Shown here piece by piece: positions 1 to 8,333 of a stretch of DNA of 45,960 nt. This stretch comes from Oscillospiraceae bacterium. Its GTDB lineage: Bacteria > Bacillota > Clostridia > Oscillospirales > Oscillospiraceae. Where the stretch lies: the NCBI GenBank assembly GCA_009782435.1, contig WRJA01000006.1, positions 1-45,960 on the forward strand, read 5' to 3'. Position 1 is the stretch's first letter, and each line of letters starts with the position of its first letter. The position numbers were made by a program, and so were the translations under genes. Below the pieces are notes generated by a model that was given only the letters and a program-made list of their open reading frames with translations, was not told where the DNA came from and searched no databases.

Positions 1-1331
1 TTTATTTTTTTTATTTTTTTTTTAAAGGGGGGAAGGGCGAAATATGAAATTGCCGCGGGGGTTTTTTTTTTTTCAAACAGATTTACCTTAGGCCCGCAAG
101 CCGCAGCCACCCATGCCGCTTCCAGACCCGCCGGACCTCCTCCCGCTACCGTCACTTTTTTCGGCTTTACCGACGGCCTGATCTTCATTTCAGTTTCATT
201 GCCGCAGAACGGATTAACAAGACAAGTAGTTGTATACAGTATATGGTCTTCCGACCCGGGTTTTGGATATGCTTTGTAACAGCCTTGGTAGCAACCTATG
301 CAAGGAGCTGTTTCATCAATTCGGCCTTCAGCGATTTTTTTGGGCAATTCCGGATCCGCTAAGGAACCGCGTCCTATAGCTATTATATCCGCCTTACCGC
401 TCTCCAACACATACTTTGCCATATTCGGCTCATGCAGTTTGCCGGCGCATATTACCGGCACAGATACTTCCCTTTTAACTTTTTCCGCATACTGCACAAG
501 ATATCCCGCCGGTACTGCGGGAGGCGCGGCAATAAATTCACAGCTCGGATTAAGTGCAGCCGTAACATTAATAATGTCTATGCCCCACTCTTCGAGCAAC
601 CTGCATATAACCACCGTCTCCATGATTTCTCTTCCGCCCGGCACAAGCTCATCCCCGCTTATCCTGAAAGACAGCGGGTAGTCCTCACCTAATTTTTTTC
701 GCACGTTTTCGATGATAAGCCTGCAGAAGCGCATCCTGTTGCTGAAACTGCCGCCGAATTCATCGATCCTTCTGTTTGTTGCGGCAGACATGAAACCCGC
801 GAGAAGATATCCGTGTGCACCGTGTATTTCCACAATGTCAAAGTTTGATTTTTTAGCGACAAGCGCAGCGTCGCCGTATCTCTCGATCATTTCATATACT
901 TCTTTTGTCGTCAGTTCACGCGGTATATATCCGTTCGTCGGACATGGAACCGGAGAAGGAGCGACCAAAGACCCTCCGACTATTTCAGGCATTGTTTGCC
1001 TTCCGGAATGTCCTATCTGAGCGCCCATTTTTGCCCCTGCCGCATGAACGGCGCCGGTCATCTTTTGAAGTCGCGGAATAAATTTGTCGTCGTAAAAACC
1101 GGGCGAATGTGTACAAACGTTACCGCCCGGATCTACGCTGCTGTTTTCCAGCATTAAAAGTCCGAATCCGCCCTTGGCTCTCGTCACCCAGTACTCCGTC
1201 AGCGCATCCGTAACATAGCCGTTTTCGTCCGCCAGATTGCTTTCCATCGAGGAAACCGAATATCTGTTTTTCAATTCTGTGTTCTTTATTTTCAGCGGTT
1301 TAAACAGTACGGAAAAATCACTTTCTATCAT
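1..1331 (-). CDS. NADH:flavin oxidoreductase, Old Yellow Enzyme / 2,4-dienoyl-CoA reductase type (3' end missing)
   Basis: FMN/FAD/4Fe-4S enoate-type reductase that would reduce activated C=C bonds in the cytoplasm. I translated it from the ATG at 1331, which follows AGGAGG. The N-terminal TIM barrel is clear: PLKIKN near residue 12, HGAHGYLL with a following NRR-DEFGGS-NR block near 185-215, and the iron-sulfur cysteines CIGCYQGC plus a later CLVNP. A second nucleotide-binding domain then begins (VAGGGPAGLEAA). The frame fails near bases 50-75, where two homopolymers occur: RQFHISPFPP, the expected family continuation, is readable one frame off. The gene runs off the left edge. It lies 45 bases after the UroD-family gene, probably in one transcript. 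The family is certain. The substrate cannot be read from sequence: bile-acid enone, enoate and dienoyl-CoA reductases all look alike here. Confidence 0.9.
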   Translation of the reverse strand, partial: MIESDFSVLFKPLKIKNTELKNRYSVSSMESNLADENGYVTDALTEYWVTRAKGGFGLLMLENSSVDPGGNVCTHSPGFYDDKFIPRLQKMTGAVHAAGAKMGAQIGHSGRQTMPEIVGGSLVAPSPVPCPTNGYIPRELTTKEVYEMIERYGDAALVAKKSNFDIVEIHGAHGYLLAGFMSAATNRRIDEFGGSFSNRMRFCRLIIENVRKKLGEDYPLSFRISGDELVPGGREIMETVVICRLLEEWGIDIINVTAALNPSCEFIAAPPAVPAGYLVQYAEKVKREVSVPVICAGKLHEPNMAKYVLESGKADIIAIGRGSLADPELPKKIAEGRIDETAPCIGCYQGCYKAYPKPGSEDHILYTTTCLVNPFCGNETEMKIRPSVKPKKVTVAGGGPAGLEAAWVAAACGPKVNLFEKKKTPAAISYFALPPFKKKIKKI

Positions 1332-1376
1332 AAATCCTCCTGATCTGCAAAATTAAGACCGGCTCAAGCCGGCATA

Positions 1377-2483
1377 TCAGACCGCATAATCTGCTGTTGC
1401 CTGTATCATTGCGTCAACATTATCGTCTTTGGCGTTAATCGGATTGTCGCAACCGGAACTCACAATCAATCCGGTTTTCGGACCGACGTCTTCAATCAGT
1501 TTTGTTACATAGTTATATACTTCGGAAGCCGTGCCGAAAGCGAGCAGTCCGGCGGGGACATCGCCGAGAAGGCACATTCTGTCGTCAAGTATAGCCCGCG
1601 CTCTGCGCATATCAGTTTTTCCGTCCAGCATCAGTATACACTTGCGAGGCGGTAATTCTCTTAAAGTTTCGATTTCCCTGTCCCATGATGAATCAAAATG
1701 CAAAACCGGTACAACCCCGAGTTCAGTTGCGGCAATGATTGCGGGCTTTAAATATGCCCAGGCATATTTCGTCCACATTTCATGAGACATCAGTTCGGGA
1801 GCGACGCGCCAGCCGCCTATCCAAGTTGCTATCGGTTTTTGTCTTTTAACGGCGCTGATGAATTCTCCGAGCAGATATTCCTGAACTGCGTCAAATACTC
1901 TTTTTATCAGATCGGGTTCTTCATGCAGATCAAGAAAAAATTTCATAAGTGTTCGTCCGCCGCAGAATCTTTCTAAAGGAGAGGAATAACTCACTCCGCT
2001 GAAAACAGGTACGCCGGCTTCGGCTACTCTCCTGACAGCCTCCGGCTGATATTCAAAAAAACCCTTTGCTTTACCGAGCGGATCACCGAGTCTGTTTTTC
2101 AGCACTTCGTCAACCCACGGTCCGTAACCCGTTTCAAGGATTTTATTGTAATCGTCAAACAAAAGCACTTCTCGTTCGTCTACTTGCCATAGTTCGTCAT
2201 CCGGCAGTTCAATACCCGGAAGACATACTTTTGAGAGCCATGTTGTTGAAATCAAATACGGAGCCGTTATCGGAGTGTGAAGCGAGTCTATACCGGGATG
2301 CGCTTTAAGAAAATCAACAACGGCGCCGGCGGCTCGCGGAAAATCACTTATATAATCCTTCATCGGAAGTTTCTGTCGTTTTGCTACATATGCGGGGCCG
2401 CTGTACGAATACGGGATTTTATCAACAGGTTTCATATCGACTGCTGCAAGCGTTCGTCTTAGCCTGCTGTAATAGTCGTTCAT
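1377..2483 (-). CDS. Uroporphyrinogen decarboxylase (UroD) family protein
   Basis: 368-residue TIM-barrel protein of the UroD superfamily, which holds heme-pathway decarboxylases and many cobalamin- or corrinoid-dependent methyltransferases. I see the superfamily pattern of an aspartate/histidine-rich C-terminal half (VLHFDSSWDREI, LDGKTDMRRA, LLGDVPAGLLAFG, IVSSGCDNPINAKDDNV). The SGCDNP-type end resembles the zinc-thiol motif region of MtaA/MtbA-like members more than true HemE. No other heme gene is nearby, so a methyltransferase or unknown role is likelier than heme synthesis. The start at 2483 was chosen because AGAGGGG lies just before it; an in-frame ATG at 2513 adds ten residues but has no ribosome site. 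A good promoter lies upstream and the gene is followed by the OYE-type reductase. Confidence 0.8.
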   Translation of the reverse strand: MNDYYSRLRRTLAAVDMKPVDKIPYSYSGPAYVAKRQKLPMKDYISDFPRAAGAVVDFLKAHPGIDSLHTPITAPYLISTTWLSKVCLPGIELPDDELWQVDEREVLLFDDYNKILETGYGPWVDEVLKNRLGDPLGKAKGFFEYQPEAVRRVAEAGVPVFSGVSYSSPLERFCGGRTLMKFFLDLHEEPDLIKRVFDAVQEYLLGEFISAVKRQKPIATWIGGWRVAPELMSHEMWTKYAWAYLKPAIIAATELGVVPVLHFDSSWDREIETLRELPPRKCILMLDGKTDMRRARAILDDRMCLLGDVPAGLLAFGTASEVYNYVTKLIEDVGPKTGLIVSSGCDNPINAKDDNVDAMIQATADYAV

Positions 2484-2544
2484 AAGTAATCCCCTCTGCT
2501 GTTTAACAGGCATACCCCTTCAGGCTCGGAACTTTATACTAATT

Positions 2545-2574
2545 ATAATATCATTTTCCCACGGAATTTGTCAA
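2545..2574 (-). promoter_or_regulatory. Sigma-A-type promoter for the UroD-family/OYE genes
   Basis: Read on the minus strand: TTGACA (2574-2569), an 18-base spacer, then TATTAT (2550-2545). It lies about 60 bases before the chosen start at 2483. The -35 box is a perfect consensus match and the -10 matches 5 of 6. Confidence 0.65.
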
Positions 2575-2704
2575 ATTCTTATAACATATATACAATTTTA
2601 CGGGACGCGCCTAAAAAACGCATTATCGGAGACGGTTCAAGCATGAAATTTAGTATACGCAGCTCTTAAGGAAGTATATATCAATTTATTTTTCAAGAGA
2701 ATCA

Positions 2705-2741
2705 TAAAAAAGCATCACCGCGTCCTCATGACCCGGTGATG
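2705..2741 (-). terminator. Intrinsic terminator after ftsZ
   Basis: On the minus strand, CATCACCG and CGGTGATG form a perfect 8-bp stem around a 13-base loop, followed one base later by six T. It begins 16 bases past the ftsZ stop codon and closes the division cluster. Confidence 0.85.
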
Positions 2742-2756
2742 TTTTCCTTCAGTTTT

Positions 2757-3920
2757 TTATTTTGTATTGAATATTTTGAAAATACTTTCAAAAGGGTCTT
2801 CCTCCGGTTCCGACGCTGCTTTTTTCGGTTCGGGTTTTATATCGTCCTGTATTGTTTCGGAGTCAGCTTTATCAGTTGACTGCGGAAAGGTCGGAAATGT
2901 GACCGAGGACGGTTTGCTGATGCGATCTATCAATTTTTTTGTTTCTTCGGGTGACGATAGCTTTTTCTCATCAAAACCTGTTGCTATAACCGTTACTCGA
3001 ATTTCGTCTTCCATATTCTCATCAAAAGTTGCGCCGAAAATAATATTTGCGTCCGGATGCGCTGCAGCTTGGACTAAAGTAGCTGCAGTCTCAACATCTT
3101 CAAGCCCCATATCCATGGACCCGGTAATGTTTATCAAAACACCTTTTGCACCGTCAATGGACGTTTCCATAAGCGGACTCGCAATAGCTGCTTTTGCCGC
3201 CTCTTCAGCCTTTTCCTTCCCTGCCGAATGCCCGACTCCCATGTGTGCAAAACCGGCGCCTTTCATAATTGTTGTGACGTCCGCAAAGTCTAAATTAATA
3301 AATCCGGTATTTTTTATCAAATCGGAAATACTGGTTACAGCCTGGCGAAGCACATCATCCGCTATTTCAAAAGCGTTGGCAAATGTAACTTTTTGATCTG
3401 TTGCGTATTTCAGTCTGTCGTTCGGGATAATCAGCAAAGAGTCAACTCTGCCGAGTAATTCAGAAATACCTCTTTCAGCTTGCTGCATACGTTTTTTACC
3501 TTCAAATGCGAAAGGCTTTGTAACAACGCCTACTGTCAATATTTCAGATTCTCTGGCTATGTCTGCGATAATAGGCGCGGCTCCCGTTCCGGTGCCTCCG
3601 CCCATACCGGCTGTTAAGAAAACCATATCGGCGTCCTCAAATGTCTTTGCTATGTTGTTTCTGCTTTCCTCGGCGCTTTTCCTTCCTATTTCCGGGTCGG
3701 ACCCCGCGCCTTGACCGTGAGTTAATTTTTCGCCTATTTGAACTTTTTGGGTCGAATTTGAAACGGCAAGCGCTTGCTTATCGGTATTTACGGCAATAAA
3801 ATCAACGCCTTTCGTTCCCGAGCGGACCATTCTGTTAACGACGTTGTTCCCTGCGCCGCCAATGCCCACTACTTTTATTATAACAACATTTTCGGGACCG
3901 GTTTCAAATTCGTTAGCCAT
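2757..3920 (-). CDS. ftsZ: Cell division protein FtsZ
   Basis: Tubulin-like GTPase that polymerises into the Z ring at mid-cell. Of 387 residues, 1-315 are the conserved core: GIGGAGNN near 19, the GTP signature GGGTGTG at 107-113, the RGISELLG region and the T7 loop NLDFADV near 206. An acidic linker follows. The C-terminal tail ends in DPFESIFKIFNTK instead of the usual IPxFLR-type peptide that binds FtsA and other partners, which fits the absence of ftsA from this cluster. The ATG at 3920 follows GGAGGG. The gene is last in the cluster, 182 bases behind ftsQ, has its own promoter at 4020-4048 and a terminator at 2705-2741, so it can be expressed apart from the genes upstream. Confidence 0.98.
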   Translation of the reverse strand: MANEFETGPENVVIIKVVGIGGAGNNVVNRMVRSGTKGVDFIAVNTDKQALAVSNSTQKVQIGEKLTHGQGAGSDPEIGRKSAEESRNNIAKTFEDADMVFLTAGMGGGTGTGAAPIIADIARESEILTVGVVTKPFAFEGKKRMQQAERGISELLGRVDSLLIIPNDRLKYATDQKVTFANAFEIADDVLRQAVTSISDLIKNTGFINLDFADVTTIMKGAGFAHMGVGHSAGKEKAEEAAKAAIASPLMETSIDGAKGVLINITGSMDMGLEDVETAATLVQAAAHPDANIIFGATFDENMEDEIRVTVIATGFDEKKLSSPEETKKLIDRISKPSSVTFPTFPQSTDKADSETIQDDIKPEPKKAASEPEEDPFESIFKIFNTK

Positions 3921-4019
3921 ATTTGCAGCCCTCCAATTAATTCTTCGAATGCCGAGCGCATTTTTTTAACAAATCTGTTGGCGCCATGACAGTCAATGTA
4001 TCAGAGTATTATTTTATGT

Positions 4020-4048
4020 ATTTTATATCTTTTTTTTCTTCAGGTCAA
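4020..4048 (-). promoter_or_regulatory. Promoter in front of ftsZ
   Basis: On the minus strand TTGACC (4048-4043), a 17-base spacer and TAAAAT (4025-4020). It lies in the 182-base gap between ftsQ and ftsZ, about 100 bases before the ftsZ start. The boxes match 5/6 and 5/6 with ideal spacing. An A/T-rich inverted repeat (GCTTTTT/AAAAAGC) lies just upstream, at about 4065-4085. Confidence 0.65.
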
Positions 4049-4102
4049 TAGCGGATATTATCGCTTTTTACATAAAAAAGCACTTCCCGGTAACCCCTGT
4101 GT

Positions 4103-4858
4103 TCAGTTTGGGCTGAAATGTACTTTTTTATCAGCTGAAAGATCAATAATGCCTGTGTCTCCGGAAGCCAATCTTCTTACCGAGCCAAGCAACATATCGA
4201 ATTTATAATCGATGTTTTCGTTTTTACCTATGCGCACCGTAAATCGTCCGAGATACTCAAACTCCGGACTTGATATATTGGACATATCTATTTCAGTAAC
4301 ATCCCGGCACATTTCCTTAGCCGCCATTTCTCTTAAAACAACAGAGAGAAACTCGATTTTTGAGATTTCGGAAATATCTGTTTTTATAATTTCACCTGCA
4401 GCGGGAGCTTCCGGAGCTATCCCATCTATTCTAATCAATTCAGAAGCTTCAGACTCACTAATGTTGCCCAAAAATTTGCATCCGCGATCTATTGTCCACA
4501 GCTTTCCGTTTACGTCTATATATGCCAAGGCCGCTCCTTCCGATATCTTAATAACTAATTTGTTCGGAAGAGATCGTATTATTCCGACTTCCTCAACATA
4601 CGGCAGTTTGGAAAAAATCTTGCTTATAGCCGTAAATCTGTCTACAAAAAATAAATTATCACCTTTTGATATTCCCGAGGCTTCAATAACCTCATCGGTG
4701 GTGTATATACTTGTACCTTCAACTTCAATCTTTGAAACACGAAAAAAAATACTTATCCCGAAAATCAAAGTGGCGCAAATTATTATAAATGAAAGATACT
4801 TATATGCGGCGCCGTGTTTCTTCTTTCTGCTTCGGGGCTTTGGTTGCACATCCGCCAC
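4103..4858 (-). CDS. ftsQ: Cell division protein FtsQ/DivIB
   Basis: Single-pass membrane protein of the divisome that links FtsL and FtsB-type partners. The 251 residues show a basic cytoplasmic tail (PRSRKKK), one membrane helix at about 21-43, then a POTRA domain opening with VSKIEVEGTSIYTTDEVIEASGI near 45-66, and a beta domain to the end. The start is GTG at 4858, chosen because AGGAGG lies directly before it; no ATG fits as well. It follows murG by 65 bases. Sequence conservation in this family is low, so the call rests on architecture, POTRA pattern and position between murG and ftsZ. Confidence 0.88.
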   Translation of the reverse strand: MADVQPKPRSRKKKHGAAYKYLSFIIICATLIFGISIFFRVSKIEVEGTSIYTTDEVIEASGISKGDNLFFVDRFTAISKIFSKLPYVEEVGIIRSLPNKLVIKISEGAALAYIDVNGKLWTIDRGCKFLGNISESEASELIRIDGIAPEAPAAGEIIKTDISEISKIEFLSVVLREMAAKEMCRDVTEIDMSNISSPEFEYLGRFTVRIGKNENIDYKFDMLLGSVRRLASGDTGIIDLSADKKVHFSPN

Positions 4859-4923
4859 TTCCCCCCCTCCTGTCTGAGTATTTTATAATCGTGCATTATG
4901 TCGGTAAAAAATTGATTATTGAA

Positions 4924-6054
4924 TCATGCCGGTTTTTTTGCCATTTCCAACAGTATCTCCGTTATTTTTTCAGTCGCGTTTTCACCGCCGACTTTTTTCG
5001 CCGAACCGGACATTAATTCCAACAGATCTGTGCCCGCCAAGAGAGATGATACTTCACCAAGTAAACTGTCAGCTGAAAAACTGCCTTCAGGCATCACAAC
5101 GGCGGCGTTCGCGCTCTCCATTACGCGTGCGTTTTTCTCCTGATGGTTTCCGGTAACATTTGGTGAAGGTATCAGGATCGAAGGTTTTCCCAAAGCACAA
5201 AGTTCACTGAGTGTTGACGCCCCCGATCGGCACAGAACAAGATCCGCAGCCGCCATGACACGCGGCATGTCAAATATATATTCCCTTACGTCTATATCGC
5301 AAGCCTTGAGAAAATCCGCTCCCTCAATTTTGAGTTTTTCAGTCATATCGGCATATCCCCGACTGCCGGCCGCATGGATAAGACTGAAAGAAGGCTTTCG
5401 ACAAAGTCTTTTAATAAAATCGGACATTATACCGTTCATAAAATCCGAACCGAGTGAACCCCATACAGAAACGACAAGGGGTTTGTCAGCCGGCAGGCCC
5501 AATTCAGATTTTGCTTTCTCCCTGTCTGCGCAAGTAAATTCGATCCGTACGGGAGTACCTGTAACAATAACTTTGGCAATATCTTTATAATTTGACAAGC
5601 CTGCGTCAAAACCGGCAAATATTTTATCCACAACATTTTCAAGCATTCTTGTCGTCAATCCGGGGACCGCGTTGGATTCATGTATTACGGCCGGAACTTT
5701 TAAAGCGGCAGCCGCTCTTAAAACCGGGTAACACACATAGCCGCCGGTACCGATCGCAACGTCGGGAGAAAACTCTCTGATTATTTTTTTCGATTCTCCG
5801 TATGCTGTTATGATATTTTTGAAAGTATTAATATTATGAAGTATTTTGTCGGGCTTTATACTGCGTTGAAGGTTGGATACGGTAATTGTTGAAATCTTAA
5901 AACCTTCCAAAGGAACAAGCTCAGTCTCCATGTTGCCGGCTGCGCCGACAAAAAGTATTTCTGAAGCCGGCATCAACTCTCTTATTCGCCCCGCAATACC
6001 GACAGCCGGATTAATATGGCCCGCAGTGCCTCCGCATGTAAATAAAAATCTCAT
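4924..6054 (-). CDS. murG: MurG, undecaprenyl-diphospho-muramoylpentapeptide GlcNAc transferase
   Basis: Adds GlcNAc from UDP-GlcNAc to lipid I to make lipid II on the inner face of the membrane. The 376 residues form the two Rossmann-like halves of a GT-B fold: the N-terminal CGGTAGHINPAVGIA, then GTGGYVCYPV and HESNAVPGLTTR, and in the C-terminal half VWGSLGSDFMN and the nucleotide-sugar site SGASTLSELCALGKPSILIP with GNHQEKNA. Length is slightly above the usual 355-370. The ATG at 6054 follows AGGGAAG. It lies between ftsW (65 bases upstream) and ftsQ. Confidence 0.97.
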   Translation of the reverse strand: MRFLFTCGGTAGHINPAVGIAGRIRELMPASEILFVGAAGNMETELVPLEGFKISTITVSNLQRSIKPDKILHNINTFKNIITAYGESKKIIREFSPDVAIGTGGYVCYPVLRAAAALKVPAVIHESNAVPGLTTRMLENVVDKIFAGFDAGLSNYKDIAKVIVTGTPVRIEFTCADREKAKSELGLPADKPLVVSVWGSLGSDFMNGIMSDFIKRLCRKPSFSLIHAAGSRGYADMTEKLKIEGADFLKACDIDVREYIFDMPRVMAAADLVLCRSGASTLSELCALGKPSILIPSPNVTGNHQEKNARVMESANAAVVMPEGSFSADSLLGEVSSLLAGTDLLELMSGSAKKVGGENATEKITEILLEMAKKPA

Positions 6055-6119
6055 AATAATTCACTTCCCTTCATGCGCCTGAAATTTCCAACGGGAAACA
6101 ACACTTTTGCGGCATAGTA

Positions 6120-7301
6120 TCAGTCTTCCGTACGATAATCTTGTTTTTTCTGCGGAATGTCTCTTGACATGCTGAGTATAATCCCGGTTTCAGCCATCTG
6201 TATCAGAAGCGCCGTTCCCCCGTAGCTGAAAAACGGCAGAGATATCCCGGTTGCCGGCAGCAAATTTGTTACGACAGCAATATTCAGTATGACCTGTACG
6301 GCAAGCAGTGTTGTTATTCCGGCGCAGACCAAAAAACTGTAACGATCACGCGCATGCAAGGCTAACCAATATCCGCGTATTATCAGCAGTGCAAATAAAA
6401 GAAGTATAAGTATCGCTCCGATAAAACCCAATTCCTCACATATAACAGAAAAAATATAGTCGTTATGTTCCTCCGGCAAATACAGATATTTCTGTCTCCC
6501 TTGGCCGAGGCCCAATCCTGTCAGTCCTCCGGAGCCGACGGAAAAAAGTGATTGAACTATTTGATAACCTGTATCTGACATATCGGAAAACGGATCGAGC
6601 CAAGCAGATATCCGTTTTGATGTGTAGTCAAAAACTGAGAATACCACAGCGGCGAGCCCTGCGACTGCGCCGCCTCCGATTAAGAACCACTTCAGTCTTA
6701 CACCGCCGAGAAACAGCATAACAGCGCCTATTGTAATTATTATTACCGCTCCCGAAAAATGTGGTTCCAAAATCAAAAGACCGACGATCACTGCCCAAAT
6801 CGTCGCAAAAGGCGCTAATCCGTATTTTATTGTTGCCATCTTATCTTTAAATTTACAGATCAGCGTTGAGAAAAATAGTATAATGCTGATCTTTGCGATT
6901 TCGGAAGGCTGTATTGTTGTAAATCCGAGATTTATCCAGCGACGCGCATCATTTACCTTTGTACCGATTATGAGTACCAATACAAGAAGGCCAACAGAAA
7001 CAAGTAAAACAGTAAATGATATTTGACGGTAGAAACTCATTGGAAAGCGGGAACAGAAAAACATAACTACTATGCCCAAAGCCGCGAATATAAGCTGCTT
7101 CATAAAGTAATATGTTGCATTTCCGTCAGTTTCATTAGCGATATCGTAATATGCCCTTGCAAAACTGGCTGACAAAACCATTATAACACCTATTGTCAAA
7201 AGAAGCATGGTCAGAAGCAGAAACGGAGCGTCAAATGACCCGCGTTCACCGTCTTGCGCTTCTTCCGTGTAATCCGCCAATCTCATGTTTTGATATTCCA
7301 T
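6120..7301 (-). CDS. ftsW: FtsW/SpoVE-type lipid II polymerase (SEDS family)
   Basis: Peptidoglycan glycosyltransferase of the SEDS family, working with a class B PBP at the septum. The 393 residues show about ten membrane helices. Family landmarks: NDARRWINLG followed by QPSEIAKIS near residue 120-140, the catalytic-aspartate loop LPEEHNDYIFSVICEELGF near 280, and the C-terminal LPATGISLPFFSYGGTALL. It could equally be SpoVE, since the two are not separable by sequence alone. It sits between mraY and murG, in the place where many Clostridia also carry murD, which is absent here. Confidence 0.93.
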   Translation of the reverse strand: MEYQNMRLADYTEEAQDGERGSFDAPFLLLTMLLLTIGVIMVLSASFARAYYDIANETDGNATYYFMKQLIFAALGIVVMFFCSRFPMSFYRQISFTVLLVSVGLLVLVLIIGTKVNDARRWINLGFTTIQPSEIAKISIILFFSTLICKFKDKMATIKYGLAPFATIWAVIVGLLILEPHFSGAVIIITIGAVMLFLGGVRLKWFLIGGGAVAGLAAVVFSVFDYTSKRISAWLDPFSDMSDTGYQIVQSLFSVGSGGLTGLGLGQGRQKYLYLPEEHNDYIFSVICEELGFIGAILILLLFALLIIRGYWLALHARDRYSFLVCAGITTLLAVQVILNIAVVTNLLPATGISLPFFSYGGTALLIQMAETGIILSMSRDIPQKKQDYRTED

Positions 7302-7319
7302 CAGTTTTATCCTCTTTGT

Positions 7320-8333
7320 TTATAAGCCGTATCGTCTGAATACCCCGGCAAAAGCAATTATTGCAAATACCGACGAAATCCCGGTAAACAGAACGAACAA
7401 TTGCTTTTCACTCCATTTTTTGCCGCTGAAGCCGCCAAGTTCGAGATGATGGTGTAAAGGCGCCATTTTAAACACTCTTTTACCGCTTGTTATTTTGAAA
7501 TATGTAATTTGAATAATGTCCGAAAGGGTTTCAATAATAAAAATTATGCCCAAAGGTATCAAAATCAGAGGCATATCCGTCACAAAAGCAGTTGCGCATA
7601 TAGCTCCGCCGAGAAATAACGAGCCGGTATCACCCATAAATATTTTTGCCGGATAAAAATTATGTATCAAAAAGCCCATAAGACCGCCGGCAAGAGCGGA
7701 AGAAAAAATACCTACCGAAAGAAAATCACTTCCCCAAGCAAAAGCTGCGGCGACATAAAAAATACAGCCCGGTAAAGCTGAACCCGCAGCCAAACCGTCC
7801 GCTCCGTCTGTGATATTGACAGCGTTTACCGTTCCGACAATGACAAACAACGCAAACACAAAATAAATCGGCTCAAAAATCGGAATTGTCTTATTAATAA
7901 ACGGCAGGTAAACAGCGGATGTCATGCAGCCGAATTGCCTGAACATAAATATAATCAAGACCGCGGCAATGAATTGAAGAAGGAATTTTTTCTTTGCGGT
8001 AAGTCCGAGATTTTGTTTTCTTTTCAGTTTGCTGTAATCATCCAGAAAACCTATAAAACCGAATATTAATGCTGCGGCTAAAATTAATATATGTTTATAA
8101 ACACCACTTGCCATCTCTTGAAAACCGGTGGTCACGCAAACTGCGGCAACGGCAACAATAAACATTACGCCACCCATGGTTGGGGTACCTGATTTATTGA
8201 TATGCCAGGCCGGTCCGTCTTCTCTTATTGTTTGCCCTGCTTTTATTTTCCGAAGAAAAGGTATTAAAAAGACGCCTGTTCCGGCTGAAATGAAGAAAGA
8301 TATTATGAACGCTGTTATTAACTGAATCGTCAT
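7320..8333 (-). CDS. mraY: MraY, phospho-N-acetylmuramoyl-pentapeptide transferase
   Basis: Integral membrane enzyme that joins UDP-MurNAc-pentapeptide to undecaprenyl phosphate, giving lipid I. The 337 residues contain the family signatures in order: GTPTMGGVMF near 50, FLDDYSK near 95 (paired Asp), NAVNITDGADGLAAG near 165, NFYPAKIFMGDTGSLFLGG near 225 and the histidine-rich APLHHHLELGG near 293. Hydrophobic segments between these fit ten helices. Its ATG overlaps the murE stop (ATGA), so translation is coupled. In most clusters murF lies between these two genes; here it does not. Confidence 0.98.
   Translation of the reverse strand: MTIQLITAFIISFFISAGTGVFLIPFLRKIKAGQTIREDGPAWHINKSGTPTMGGVMFIVAVAAVCVTTGFQEMASGVYKHILILAAALIFGFIGFLDDYSKLKRKQNLGLTAKKKFLLQFIAAVLIIFMFRQFGCMTSAVYLPFINKTIPIFEPIYFVFALFVIVGTVNAVNITDGADGLAAGSALPGCIFYVAAAFAWGSDFLSVGIFSSALAGGLMGFLIHNFYPAKIFMGDTGSLFLGGAICATAFVTDMPLILIPLGIIFIIETLSDIIQITYFKITSGKRVFKMAPLHHHLELGGFSGKKWSEKQLFVLFTGISSVFAIIAFAGVFRRYGL

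Noticed and set aside
2767-3396. 209-residue serine-rich open frame opposite ftsZ
   Set aside because: Mirror of the conserved FtsZ sequence, with no start signal and no family.
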